DNA from: Paragemmobacter amnigenus
Lineage (GTDB): Bacteria > Pseudomonadota > Alphaproteobacteria > Rhodobacterales > Rhodobacteraceae
Assembly: GCF_009908265.2 (NCBI RefSeq)
Contig: NZ_JAAATX020000012.1
Coordinates: forward strand, 1-64,000
DNA: 64,000 nt
Direction of reading: 5' to 3'
The notes below the pieces were generated by a model that worked only from the letters and a program-made list of their open reading frames with translations, did no database searches and was not told the DNA's origin. This document shows positions 41,294-49,725 of the stretch, piece by piece (the first letter of the stretch is position 1; each line of letters starts with the position of its first letter). Position numbers and translations under genes: made by a program.

Positions 41294-43330
41294 CTACAGA
41301 TCCTTTACCAGACGCAGCGCGTCATAGATCGCGGCATGGGTATTGCGCGCCGCCACCGCATCCCCGATCCGGAACACGCGGAACTCCGCCTCGGGATTAC
41401 GCAGCACGCCCTGCACCCCGCCCGTCGCCAATGCGTCGTAATCCACCTCGCCACGGTTGCGCGAAAGCGGCTTGAGATCGAAGTAAAGCTCGTCCAGCGG
41501 CCGCGTGCCCTGATTGACGATCACCTGATCGACCAGCCGCTCGCGCGTGAAATCCCCGTAATCGCTGCCCAGAACCGCGCGCAGCCGGTTGCCCTCGCGC
41601 GTCACGGACATCAGCCGCCATGTGACGGTAAAGGTGGTGTTCCGCTTCTGCAGGTTCCGCATATAGGGCACCAGATTCATCGCCATCACCTCGGGCGAGA
41701 AGCTGCGGTCCGGCGTCACGATCTCCACCGCCGCGCCCGTCGCGCTGATCAGGTCCGCCGCCTGCAGCGCCGCATGGTCGCCCGCATCGTCGAAGATCAG
41801 GACATCGGTCCCGGGCTTCACATCGCCCGACAGGATATCCCAGGCCGAATGCACCAGATCGTTGCCCGCCGCCAGCACGGCCGTATGCGGCAGGCCGCCC
41901 GTGGCGATGATGACCTCGTCAGGCCGGGTGGCCAGCACGGCATCGGCATCGGCAAAGGTGTTGAAATGGAAAGTCACGCCCTTCTTCTCGCATTGCGCCA
42001 TCCGCCACGCGATGATCGAGATCATCTCGCGCCGCCGCTCGTCCTGCGCGGTCAGCCGGATCTGCCCGCCCGGCCGGTCGGCGGCCTCGAAGACCGTCAC
42101 CTCGTGCCCGCGCTCCGCCGCGACACGCGCGGCCTCCACCCCTGCCGGCCCCGCGCCCACGATGGTGATGCGCTTGCGCTCCGCCGCCTGCGGGATCAGA
42201 TGCGGCATCGTCTCCTCGCGCCCCGTGGCGGGGTTGTGCAGGCAGAAGGCGAGCCCGCCCTGATAGATGCGGTCAAGGCAATAGTTCGCCCCGACGCAGG
42301 GCCGGATATCCTCCTCGCGCTTCTCGACGATCTTTCGCACGATATGCGGGTCGGCCATATGCGCCCGCGTCATCCCCACCATGTCCAGCTTGCCCGACGC
42401 GATGGCATGCCGCGCCGTCGCCACATCCGGAATCTTCGCCGCGTGAAAGGTGGGAAACCCCGTCGCCGCGCGGATCTCGCCCGCGAAATCCAGATGCGGC
42501 GCGTTCTTCATGCCCTGCACGGGGATCACGTCGGTCAGCGCGGCATCGGTCTCGATATGCCCGCGGATCACGTTCAGGTAATCCACCAGCCCGCTGTTCT
42601 TCAGCCGGTGCGAAAGCTCCATCCCCTCGGCCTTCGAGAAGCCCCCCGCGACCATCTCGTCACCCGTATAGCGCAGGCCAAGGATGAAATCCTCGCCCAC
42701 CCGCGCCCGGATCGCCCGCAGCACGTCAAAGCCAAAGCGCAGGCGGTTGTCCAGATCGCCGCCATAGGGCGCATCCAGCGTATTGGTCAGGGGCGACCAG
42801 AACTGGTCGATCAGATGGCCATAGGCCTCAAGCTCCACCCCGTCCACGCCTGCCGCCTTCATCCGCTCGGCGGCATCGGCGTAATCCCCGATGATGCGGT
42901 CGATGTCCCAGTCTTCCATCTTCTTGGGAAAGGCGCGGTGCGACGGCTCGCGCTCGTGGCTGGGCGACACCACCGGCAGCCAGTCCCCCTTGTCCCACCG
43001 CGTCCGGCGGCCAAGATGGGTCAGCTGGATCATCACGGCGGCCCCGTGATCGTGGCACTCGTCCACCATCTGCTTCATCCAGCCCACCACCTCGTCCTTC
43101 CAGGCGAGGATGTTGTTGAACACCGGCGGGCTGTCGCGCGCGACCGAGGCGGACCCCGCCGTCATCGTCAGCGCAACCCCCGCCTTGGCCCGTTCGACGT
43201 GATAGGCCCGATACCGGCCCTTTGGCATCCCGTCCTCGGGATAGGCCGGTTCATGGCTGGTGATCATGATGCGGTTGCGCAGCGTCAGATGCTTCAGCCG
43301 ATAGGGTTGCAGCAGCGGGTCGTTGGACAT
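41294..43330 (-). CDS. NADH:flavin oxidoreductase of the dimethylglycine/N-methylproline demethylase group
   Basis: The 678-residue protein joins an FMN TIM barrel (residues 1-370) to an FAD/NAD(P) module (TIVGAGPAGVEAARVAAERGH), as in trimethylamine dehydrogenase and 2,4-dienoyl-CoA reductase. The Fe-S region has Cys345, Cys351 and Cys363, but Ala348 replaces the usual second cysteine (CVGANYC). Related DgcA and stachydrine-pathway enzymes demethylate N-methyl compounds; this is the likely role. It is divergent from a TetR regulator with a long palindrome between. Confidence 0.82.
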   Translation of the reverse strand: MSNDPLLQPYRLKHLTLRNRIMITSHEPAYPEDGMPKGRYRAYHVERAKAGVALTMTAGSASVARDSPPVFNNILAWKDEVVGWMKQMVDECHDHGAAVMIQLTHLGRRTRWDKGDWLPVVSPSHEREPSHRAFPKKMEDWDIDRIIGDYADAAERMKAAGVDGVELEAYGHLIDQFWSPLTNTLDAPYGGDLDNRLRFGFDVLRAIRARVGEDFILGLRYTGDEMVAGGFSKAEGMELSHRLKNSGLVDYLNVIRGHIETDAALTDVIPVQGMKNAPHLDFAGEIRAATGFPTFHAAKIPDVATARHAIASGKLDMVGMTRAHMADPHIVRKIVEKREEDIRPCVGANYCLDRIYQGGLAFCLHNPATGREETMPHLIPQAAERKRITIVGAGPAGVEAARVAAERGHEVTVFEAADRPGGQIRLTAQDERRREMISIIAWRMAQCEKKGVTFHFNTFADADAVLATRPDEVIIATGGLPHTAVLAAGNDLVHSAWDILSGDVKPGTDVLIFDDAGDHAALQAADLISATGAAVEIVTPDRSFSPEVMAMNLVPYMRNLQKRNTTFTVTWRLMSVTREGNRLRAVLGSDYGDFTRERLVDQVIVNQGTRPLDELYFDLKPLSRNRGEVDYDALATGGVQGVLRNPEAEFRVFRIGDAVAARNTHAAIYDALRLVKDL

Positions 43331-43366
43331 CGGGGCCTCCTGTCAGTACCGGAACTCTCGCGCAGA

Positions 43367-43405
43367 ATGTTCAGTCATGTCAAGATAACAGCCATGACCG
43401 CACAT
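43367..43405. promoter_or_regulatory. 39-bp symmetric palindrome, probable TetR operator
   Basis: The arms are ATGT-N3-GTCATG and CATGAC-N3-ACAT around 13 bp, exactly symmetric. It lies between the flavin oxidoreductase start (43330) and the divergent TetR gene start (43446), the expected place for a shared operator. Confidence 0.7.
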
Positions 43406-43445
43406 TTCCTTGCGCCGCCCCGCCGATCGCCCTAACCTGCCCGCC

Positions 43446-44069
43446 ATGACAGACGGCGACAAACCCGAAAGCGGCTGGCGCGGATCGCGCGAGGGATGGC
43501 TCGACGCCGCCTATGCCGCGCTGATCCGCGAAGGGGTCGAGGCGGTGAAGATCCTGCCGCTGGCCGAACAGCTCAAACTCTCGCGCACCAGCTTCTACTG
43601 GTTCTTCAAGGACCGCGCCGAACTCCTGGCCGCTCTGGCCGACATGTGGGAGGCACGCACCACCACCCCCCTCGTCACCGCCACCACCGACTATGCCGAG
43701 ACGGAGACCGAGGCGATGCTGAACGTCATCGCCTGTTTCCTGCGCGCCGACACATTCGACGCGAAACTGGAATTCGCCATGCGCGGCTGGGGCCTGAAAG
43801 ATCCCGCCATCCTCGCCCGCATCAACGACGCCGACCACCGCCGCCTGCATGCCCTGACCGCCATGCTGGAACGCTGGGGCCATGACGCGCAGGATGCCGA
43901 TGTCCGCGCCCGCACCATCTATCTCGTGCAGATCGGCTATATCGCCACGCAGGCCGACGAAACGCTGGAAACCCGCCTGACCCGCATCCCCAACTACGTT
44001 GAGATCTATACGGGCCGCCCCCCCGAACCGCGCGAGATCGCGCGCTTGCGCGGCCGCTTCGGACTCTGA
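43446..44069 (+). CDS. TetR/AcrR family regulator
   Basis: The 207-residue protein has a TetR HTH (residues about 14-60, KLSRTSFYWFFKDRAELLAALAD) and a C-terminal helical domain. It is divergent from the flavin oxidoreductase gene, with a perfect palindrome in the gap, and is followed by an EamA transporter gene 44 bp downstream. It probably represses both directions. The ATG at 43446 lacks a clear ribosome site. Confidence 0.88.
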   Translation: MTDGDKPESGWRGSREGWLDAAYAALIREGVEAVKILPLAEQLKLSRTSFYWFFKDRAELLAALADMWEARTTTPLVTATTDYAETETEAMLNVIACFLRADTFDAKLEFAMRGWGLKDPAILARINDADHRRLHALTAMLERWGHDAQDADVRARTIYLVQIGYIATQADETLETRLTRIPNYVEIYTGRPPEPREIARLRGRFGL

Positions 44070-44113
44070 CCCCGCCCCGCAACCCGACCGCCCCCGCCAC
44101 GCAGGAGAAAGCC

Positions 44114-45025
44114 TTGCCCCGTCTGCCCCAAGGCGTCCTCGCCATCATCCCCGCGGTCTTTGCCATGGCCCTGACCGACGCGATCTTCAAAAGCTGGAGC
44201 GCGGGCATCTCTCTGTGGCAGATCTGGGTCCTGCGCTCGCTTGTCGTGCTGCCGGTCCTCTATGTCATGGCAGGCGGGCGGGTGCGGGTCGCGGGGGCGG
44301 GCTGGATCGCGCTGCGCTGCCTTGCGCTGATCCTGATGTATCTGACGATGTACCCCGCCCTGCCCCTGATCGACATGTCGCTGGCCGGTGCCGCCTTCTA
44401 CACCGCGCCGCTCTTCATCGCGGGCCTGTCGGCCCTCGTGCTCGGCCAAAGGATCGCGGGGCTGCAATGGCTGGCGATCCTCGTGGGCTTTGCGGGGCTC
44501 CTGCTCATCGTGCGCCCCTTCGGCCTTGCCTTCACGCCCATCATCCTGCTGCCCGTCGCGGCCGCCTTCTGCTATGCCTGCGCCGCCGTGCTGACCCGCG
44601 CGAAATGCATGGGGGCGGAACCCGTGGTCATGGGCTTCTGGCTGAACGTGGCCTTCCTCGTGACCGGCGGCATCGCGGCCGCGCTGCTCCAGTCCGGCCT
44701 GACGCTGCGCGGCGTGGATTTCCCCTTCCTGCTTGCGACATGGCAACCGCTCGCCCCTGCCGACTGGGCCGTGATCCTCTTTCTCGCCGTGCTGATGACG
44801 GGTGTCTCCATCGGGGTGGCCCATGCCTACAAATCCCCCCAGCCCGCCGTCATCGCAACGCTGGAATATGCCTACATGATCTTTGCGATCTTCTGGGGCT
44901 TCGTCTTCTTCTCCGAAGTGCCGGACCTCTGGACCATCCTCGGCATGGCCCTCATCGCCACAGGCGGTGCTGCGGTGCTGCTGGTCCCGACGCGCCCGTC
45001 GCAGGCCCGCGCCGTCGCGACCTGA
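44114..45025 (+). CDS. EamA/DMT family transporter
   Basis: The 303-residue membrane protein has ten predicted helices in two EamA repeats (LVLGQRIAGLQWLAILVGFAGLLLIVRP; FFSEVPDLWTILGMALIATGG). The TTG start at 44114 is supported by AGGAGA seven bases upstream. It is in the TetR unit, so it may move the substrate or product of the flavin oxidoreductase. Confidence 0.88.
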   Translation: MPRLPQGVLAIIPAVFAMALTDAIFKSWSAGISLWQIWVLRSLVVLPVLYVMAGGRVRVAGAGWIALRCLALILMYLTMYPALPLIDMSLAGAAFYTAPLFIAGLSALVLGQRIAGLQWLAILVGFAGLLLIVRPFGLAFTPIILLPVAAAFCYACAAVLTRAKCMGAEPVVMGFWLNVAFLVTGGIAAALLQSGLTLRGVDFPFLLATWQPLAPADWAVILFLAVLMTGVSIGVAHAYKSPQPAVIATLEYAYMIFAIFWGFVFFSEVPDLWTILGMALIATGGAAVLLVPTRPSQARAVAT

Positions 45026-45040
45026 CGCCCGCCCGCCGCC

Positions 45041-45394
45041 CTATTTCAGCTTGATGCAGAAATGCTTGGTGACCGGTTTTTCGATCTTCCACGTGCCCGA
45101 AAAACCCGGCTCCACGACGAAACCGTCGCCCGGTTTCATCGTCACCGCAGCGCCGCCATCCGGCGTTATGGTGATCTCGCCCTCGATCAGGTGCACGAAT
45201 TCATAGAACTTGTAGACCGCATGCCACGTCCCGGGCGTCGCGGCCCATGTCCCGCTGATCACGCTGCCATCCAGCGACGTGTGCTGCACCCATGTCTTCA
45301 TGGTCGGATGGCCCTCGACCTTGGTCCAGCCCTCGAGGTCGGTCACCATCGGCTCGGGGCCGGGTGCGGGAAAGCGGAAAACGGTGTCGCCCAT
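45041..45394 (-). CDS. Cupin (DUF861-type) protein
   Basis: The 117-residue single cupin domain has the pattern KFYEFVHLIEGEITITPDGG and PGDGFVVEPGFSGTWKIEKPVTKHFCI, of the (S)-ureidoglycine aminohydrolase-like cupin group. Only part of the metal-binding His/Glu set is present, so it may be non-metal-binding. The ATG at 45394 has GGAGG eight bases upstream, preferred over an in-frame upstream codon. It is convergent with the EamA gene. Confidence 0.82.
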   Translation of the reverse strand: MGDTVFRFPAPGPEPMVTDLEGWTKVEGHPTMKTWVQHTSLDGSVISGTWAATPGTWHAVYKFYEFVHLIEGEITITPDGGAAVTMKPGDGFVVEPGFSGTWKIEKPVTKHFCIKLK

Positions 45395-45546
45395 GTCATG
45401 TTCCTCCAGCAATCCCGGTGGCTGCGGGACAAGTCCTATTGCGCCCCCGACAGGCTGACAAGTCCCAAGGCCGCTGCTAAGGGGAAAGGACGGACCGCCC
45501 CGCAGGTCGCGGGACGGGAACGGGCAGGCAGGAAAGGAAGACCCAC

Positions 45547-46125
45547 ATGCTGATCCGCGCGGCGACGGCGCAAGATGCCGACCATCTGGTGCGCTTCATC
45601 AACATGGCCGCAGACGATCTGCCGCTGCATTTCTGGAAGAAATCCGCAGGCGCCGGTGCCGACCCCTGGGCCTATGGCCGCGAACGCGCCGCGCGCGAGA
45701 CGGGGAATTTCTCCTACCGCAACGCATGGCTTGCCGAAACCGGCGGTCAGGTAGGCGCCTGCCTTCTGGGCTATCCGGCCGACCCCGAACCCGCCGCAAT
45801 CGACCCCGACACCCCCCCGATCTTCGTCCCCCTGCTGCAACTCGAGGCCCTCGCCCCCGCCTCGTGGTATCTCAACGTGCTTGCCACCTACGAACCCTTC
45901 CGCGGCAAGGGTCTGGGCAGCGCGCTCCTCGCCCATGCCGAAGCCGTCGCCACCCGCGCCGGCCACCGCGAGATCAGCCTGATCGCCGAGGACACGCATC
46001 TTGACGCGCTCCGCCTCTATGCGGCCAAGGGCTTTCGCGAAATCGCGCGCCGTCCCGTGGTCAAGGGCGACTGGCAGGTCGATGCCACCGACTGGATTCT
46101 TTTCACCAAACCGCTCGCAGATTGA
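45547..46125 (+). CDS. GNAT family N-acetyltransferase
   Basis: The 192-residue protein has the GNAT acetyl-CoA-binding motif A region WYLNVLATYEPFRGKGLGSALL and motif B AAKGFREIARRPVV. Substrate unknown. The N-terminal segment LIRAATAQDADHLVRFIN is the usual opening of such enzymes. It is a stand-alone gene divergent from the cupin gene. Confidence 0.87.
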   Translation: MLIRAATAQDADHLVRFINMAADDLPLHFWKKSAGAGADPWAYGRERAARETGNFSYRNAWLAETGGQVGACLLGYPADPEPAAIDPDTPPIFVPLLQLEALAPASWYLNVLATYEPFRGKGLGSALLAHAEAVATRAGHREISLIAEDTHLDALRLYAAKGFREIARRPVVKGDWQVDATDWILFTKPLAD

Positions 46126-46222
46126 TCTGTCGCGGCAGGCCACGACAGGTTCCGCTTGCAAAACCGCGCGCCATGGTGACCTTGGTAACCGTCCGGGCAG
46201 AGAGACGACGACGGGGGAACAG

Positions 46223-47050
46223 ATGGCTATGTCTGACCGATGCGGGCAGGTGGATGCTGACGCTTTCCATCGCACTTCTGCCCTGTTCGAGGCAAAGCGC
46301 GCCCATCTGGCACAGGATGCCGTAAAGGAACTGGCGCAGGACATCGTCCGCCGCCTCTCCTCGGTCGACCGCGCCGACCGCCTGGCCGCCGCTCCCGCGA
46401 TTTCCCAAAATGAGATCGCCGCCTTCTGCGACGTGCTGGTGCAGCCCACGGCGGCCGCCGCGCTCGACTTCCTGCACGGGCTTCAGGACAGGGGCATTCC
46501 CCGCGACACCATCATCCACGGCTATATCGCAGGCGCCGCCCGCATGCTCGGCGCGCGCTGGGATGCGGACCGGACCAGCTTCTTCGACGTGGCCGTGGGC
46601 ACCGGCCATCTCTACGCGCTCATGCGCTCGCTCCCCTCGGCCCGCCCCGACGTGCTCTCGGCGCTGCCCGTCCGGCGCAACGCCCTTTTCGCCTCGGTCC
46701 CGGGCGAGACGCACAATATCGGCATCACCATCGCCGCCGACACCTTCCGCGAGGCGGGCTGGGACATCGACCTGCAACTCGACCTCGACTTCGCCGCGCT
46801 GACCGACCATGTCCGCCGCACCGAACCGGCCATCATCGGCCTCTCGCTCAGCTCCGAAGGACGGCTTGCCGATCTCGTCCGTCTGGTGGTTGCCCTGCGG
46901 CTGCTGCGTCCTGCCGCGATCATCGGTGTCGCCCCAGCGCTGGCCATGTCCGACCAGTCCATCCGCAAACTGGCCGACATCGACATCATCTTCCGCGATG
47001 CCCGCCTCGCGCTGCACGACCTCGACGCGATGCTGCGCCTGCGGGGCTGA
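46223..47050 (+). CDS. B12-binding-domain protein, PpaA/AerR-like
   Basis: The 275-residue protein has a helical N-terminal domain and a C-terminal cobalamin-binding Rossmann fold with ETHNIG at the DxHxxG position and GLSLSSEGRLADL later. The order fits PpaA/AerR proteins, which use B12 to modulate PpsR/CrtJ repression of photosynthesis genes in Rhodobacter. No photosynthesis gene is in the window, so its target here is unknown. The ATG at 46223 is preceded by GGGGGAA. Confidence 0.8.
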   Translation: MAMSDRCGQVDADAFHRTSALFEAKRAHLAQDAVKELAQDIVRRLSSVDRADRLAAAPAISQNEIAAFCDVLVQPTAAAALDFLHGLQDRGIPRDTIIHGYIAGAARMLGARWDADRTSFFDVAVGTGHLYALMRSLPSARPDVLSALPVRRNALFASVPGETHNIGITIAADTFREAGWDIDLQLDLDFAALTDHVRRTEPAIIGLSLSSEGRLADLVRLVVALRLLRPAAIIGVAPALAMSDQSIRKLADIDIIFRDARLALHDLDAMLRLRG

Positions 47051-47203
47051 TCGCGCCGCCCGCGCCCGTCAGGCCCGCATCCGCTCCCGCAAAACGTGAT
47101 CGGTCCCTACCGCTTTGGCATATTGTGCCCGCGCCCCGCCGCCCTTAGGTTGCCGCGCGAAACCAGACCCTGACCCCGAAACCAGCCATTGCCGGAGTGT
47201 TCC

Positions 47204-47659
47204 GTGTCCCATCGTCCCGTCGCCTTGTCCGCCCTTGCCGCGCTCGGCCTGCTTGCCGCCTGCGGGTCCAGCAATGACATGCGCCTCTACCCGACCGCGG
47301 GCCCGCTTGCCGCGCAGACCCCGCCGCCCGTGATCGTGGCCAAGGCCAGCGACGCCTCCGACACCTCGGGCGAGCTGACCTTCCGCCTGCCCGACGGCCC
47401 GCGCTGCAAGGGGACATGGTCCACCGTCGCCCCCCGCGTCACCTCGCGCGAACGCGGCATCTCGCTGTCGATCCGCGATCTGGGCGGCCGTCTGGGCCGC
47501 ACCAACGAAACCGTCGCGGGCGTGAACTCGGGCGAGATCTTCGCCGTCTGCAAGGACGGCACCCGCCTGCAGGGCACCTTCGTCATGGGCAGCGGCACCA
47601 CCAGCGGTAACGGCACCGCCACCGACACGCTGGGCAACAGCTACAAGCTGCTGTTCTGA
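47204..47659 (+). CDS. Putative lipoprotein of unknown function
   Basis: The 151-residue protein has a lipoprotein signal with lipobox LLAAC (Cys at about residue 20). The mature part is a small beta-rich domain with two further cysteines (CKGTW, VCKDG) that may form a disulfide, and a Gly/Thr-rich C-terminus. A GTG start at 47204 is preceded by GGAG. No family was recognised by eye. It is convergent with aroB. Confidence 0.75.
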   Translation: MSHRPVALSALAALGLLAACGSSNDMRLYPTAGPLAAQTPPPVIVAKASDASDTSGELTFRLPDGPRCKGTWSTVAPRVTSRERGISLSIRDLGGRLGRTNETVAGVNSGEIFAVCKDGTRLQGTFVMGSGTTSGNGTATDTLGNSYKLLF

Positions 47660-47682
47660 CCCGCCCTCCGGCGTGGCGCGCC

Positions 47683-48798
47683 TCAGCGCCGCGCCGCCAG
47701 CGCCTCGTCCAGCAAAGCCTGCACCCGCGCAGGCGGCACATCCTCCGCCACAAAGGCTTCGCCGATCCCCCGCGCAAGGATAAATCGCAGCCTGCCGTCC
47801 ACCACCTTCTTGTCCTGCCCCATCAACGCGACCAAGGCCTCGGCCCCCGGCAGATCGCCCGGAATATCGGCCAGATCGACCTTCATCCCCATCGCGCGCA
47901 GATGCGCCCGCACGCGGCTCGGCGCCTCCTGCGAACACAGGCCCAGCCGCTGGGACAGCTCGAAGGCCAGCGCGCAGCCGATCGCCACGCCCTCGCCATG
48001 CAGCAGCCGGTCGGAATAGCCCGTGGCCTTTTCCAAAGCGTGACAGAAGGTATGGCCAAGGTTCAAAAGCGCCCGCTCGCCCTCTTCGGTCTCGTCGCGC
48101 TCGACGATCCCCGCCTTCATCTCGACCGACCGCCGCACAGCGCGCTGCCGCTTTGCGGCGTCGGCGTAAAGGGCAGGCCCCTCGACCTCCAGCCAGTCGA
48201 AAAATGCGGCATCTCCCAAAAGTCCGTATTTCACGACCTCGCCATATCCGGCCAGAAAATCCCGCTGCGGCAGCGTCTCCAGCACCCCGATATCGGCCAG
48301 CACAAGCGACGGCTGATGGAACGCCCCCACAAGGTTCTTGCCCTGCGCGGTATTGATCCCCGTCTTGCCGCCCACCGAACTGTCGACCTGCGCCAAGAGC
48401 GTGGTGGGTATCTGCACAAAGCGCACCCCCCGCCGCAGCACCGCCGCCGCGAACCCGACCAGATCGCCGATCACCCCCCCGCCGAAGGCCACGACGATAT
48501 CCCGCCGCTCGATCTTCTGCTCCAGCAGCCATTCCACCGTGCGCGAGAACTGCTCCCACCCCTTGGTGCCTTCACCGGCAGGCAGGGCCAGCGTCGCCAC
48601 CGCGATCCCCTCGGCCTCCAGCGCCGCGACAAGACGCGCCAGATGCAGCGGCGCCACGGTTTCATCTGTCACCACCGCCGCGCGCTTGCGCTTCAGCAGC
48701 GGCGCGATCTCCGCCCCCGCACGGTCCATCAGCCCAGCGCCGATCCGCACCTCGTAGGACCGCGCCCCCAGCGCGACCGGAACCACATCGACGACCAT
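47683..48798 (-). CDS. aroB: 3-dehydroquinate synthase
   Basis: The 371-residue enzyme makes 3-dehydroquinate from DAHP in the shikimate path. Blocks are FGGGVIGDLVGFAAAVLRRGV, QIPTTLLAQVDSSVGGKTGIN, LNLGHTFCHALE with metal ligands and LHGEGVAIG. It follows aroK with a 3-bp gap, the usual aroKB pair. Confidence 0.96.
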   Translation of the reverse strand: MVVDVVPVALGARSYEVRIGAGLMDRAGAEIAPLLKRKRAAVVTDETVAPLHLARLVAALEAEGIAVATLALPAGEGTKGWEQFSRTVEWLLEQKIERRDIVVAFGGGVIGDLVGFAAAVLRRGVRFVQIPTTLLAQVDSSVGGKTGINTAQGKNLVGAFHQPSLVLADIGVLETLPQRDFLAGYGEVVKYGLLGDAAFFDWLEVEGPALYADAAKRQRAVRRSVEMKAGIVERDETEEGERALLNLGHTFCHALEKATGYSDRLLHGEGVAIGCALAFELSQRLGLCSQEAPSRVRAHLRAMGMKVDLADIPGDLPGAEALVALMGQDKKVVDGRLRFILARGIGEAFVAEDVPPARVQALLDEALAARR

Positions 48799-48801
48799 GC
48801 C

Positions 48802-49344
48802 CTATTCCCCTTCCAGAACGTCCGGCCGAGCCGCCAATGCGGCCACCACCTTGGACGCCATCTCCTCGATCGACAGGTCCGCCGCACTGTCCACCGCGAT
48901 ATCGGCAAGGCTGTAGAACGGCACCCGCGCCTCGTAAAGCTGGCGCAGCGTCTCGCGCGGGTTGGCCGTCCGCAAGAGCGGCCGCGTCGTCTTGTGCCGC
49001 ACGCGCTGCCACAGAAGATCCAGATCCGCCCGCAGCCAGACCGACACCCCCGACTCGCGGATCAGCGCGCGGTTCGCCTCGGACAGGAAGGCCCCGCCGC
49101 CCGTCGACAGGATACAGGGCGACCCGCGCAGCAGCCGCCCCAGAACCTCGGTTTCCCGTGCACGGAAGAACGACTCTCCGTCGCGTTCGAAAATCTCCGC
49201 GATCGACCGGCTGGCCGCCCGCACGATCTCTTCGTCCGAATCGAGGAACGGCACCGCCAAGGCCCGCGCGACGGCGTTGCCCACCGCGGTCTTGCCCGCA
49301 CCCATCATGCCGACCATCACGACCGTCTTCTTCAGCCGCCGCAT
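48802..49344 (-). CDS. aroK: Shikimate kinase
   Basis: The 180-residue kinase has Walker A GMMGAGKTAVG, the DSDEEI motif for shikimate and Mg, and LSTGGGAFL. It phosphorylates shikimate at O3. It is first in the aroK-aroB operon and divergent from the small membrane protein gene. Confidence 0.96.
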   Translation of the reverse strand: MRRLKKTVVMVGMMGAGKTAVGNAVARALAVPFLDSDEEIVRAASRSIAEIFERDGESFFRARETEVLGRLLRGSPCILSTGGGAFLSEANRALIRESGVSVWLRADLDLLWQRVRHKTTRPLLRTANPRETLRQLYEARVPFYSLADIAVDSAADLSIEEMASKVVAALAARPDVLEGE

Positions 49345-49422
49345 CCCCTGCCGCCCAGTTCAAACCTGCGTGTCCGGCGCCATTCCGCCCGCCGGATGGC
49401 CCTCTTCATCCCTCTCAATGGC

Positions 49423-49451
49423 GTGAACTCCGCCCGAAAGCCATATATAAT
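49423..49451 (+). promoter_or_regulatory. Promoter with perfect -10 for the small-protein/xerD unit
   Basis: GTGAAC and TATAAT are 17 bp apart, the -10 being a perfect consensus. The expected transcript start near 49458 leaves a 133-base leader before the first gene. The leader repeats AAGGCCCGCA (49521, 49547) and has a GCCCG/CGGGC hairpin. Confidence 0.65.
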
Positions 49452-49590
49452 CGCACCAAAGGGCCGTGGCTTTCCCCTCCGGTTCGGATAACAGTCCGGA
49501 CAGATGGCAGCGGTCGCACAAAGGCCCGCAACGGGGCCCGCGAAACAAGGCCCGCAGCGAACGGGCACAGAAAGACAAGAGGCACGGCAC

Positions 49591-49725
49591 ATGGGACGCA
49601 TCTTCAAGGCACTCTTCTTCCTCGCGCTCATCGCCTTTGCCGGTCTTGCAGGCTTTGCCTATCTCGGAGACCTCAGCCCCGATCAGGCCGAGGTGAAGGT
49701 TCCGGTGACGCTGAATGCGGACTGA
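49591..49725 (+). CDS. Small membrane protein (44 aa)
   Basis: The 44-residue protein has one N-terminal transmembrane helix (ALFFLALIAFAGLAGFAYL) and a short soluble tail (SPDQAEVKVPVTLNAD). Its last codons overlap the start of the next gene by 11 bp. The upstream site AAGACAAGAGG is a modest ribosome site. Conserved small proteins at this locus appear typical of the family, but no function is known. Confidence 0.7.
   Translation: MGRIFKALFFLALIAFAGLAGFAYLGDLSPDQAEVKVPVTLNAD

Noticed and set aside
46127-46150. TGT...ACA palindrome before the B12 protein as a PpsR/CrtJ site
   Set aside because: The spacing between TGT and ACA is 14 bp rather than the expected 12, so it is more likely a hairpin after the GNAT gene.
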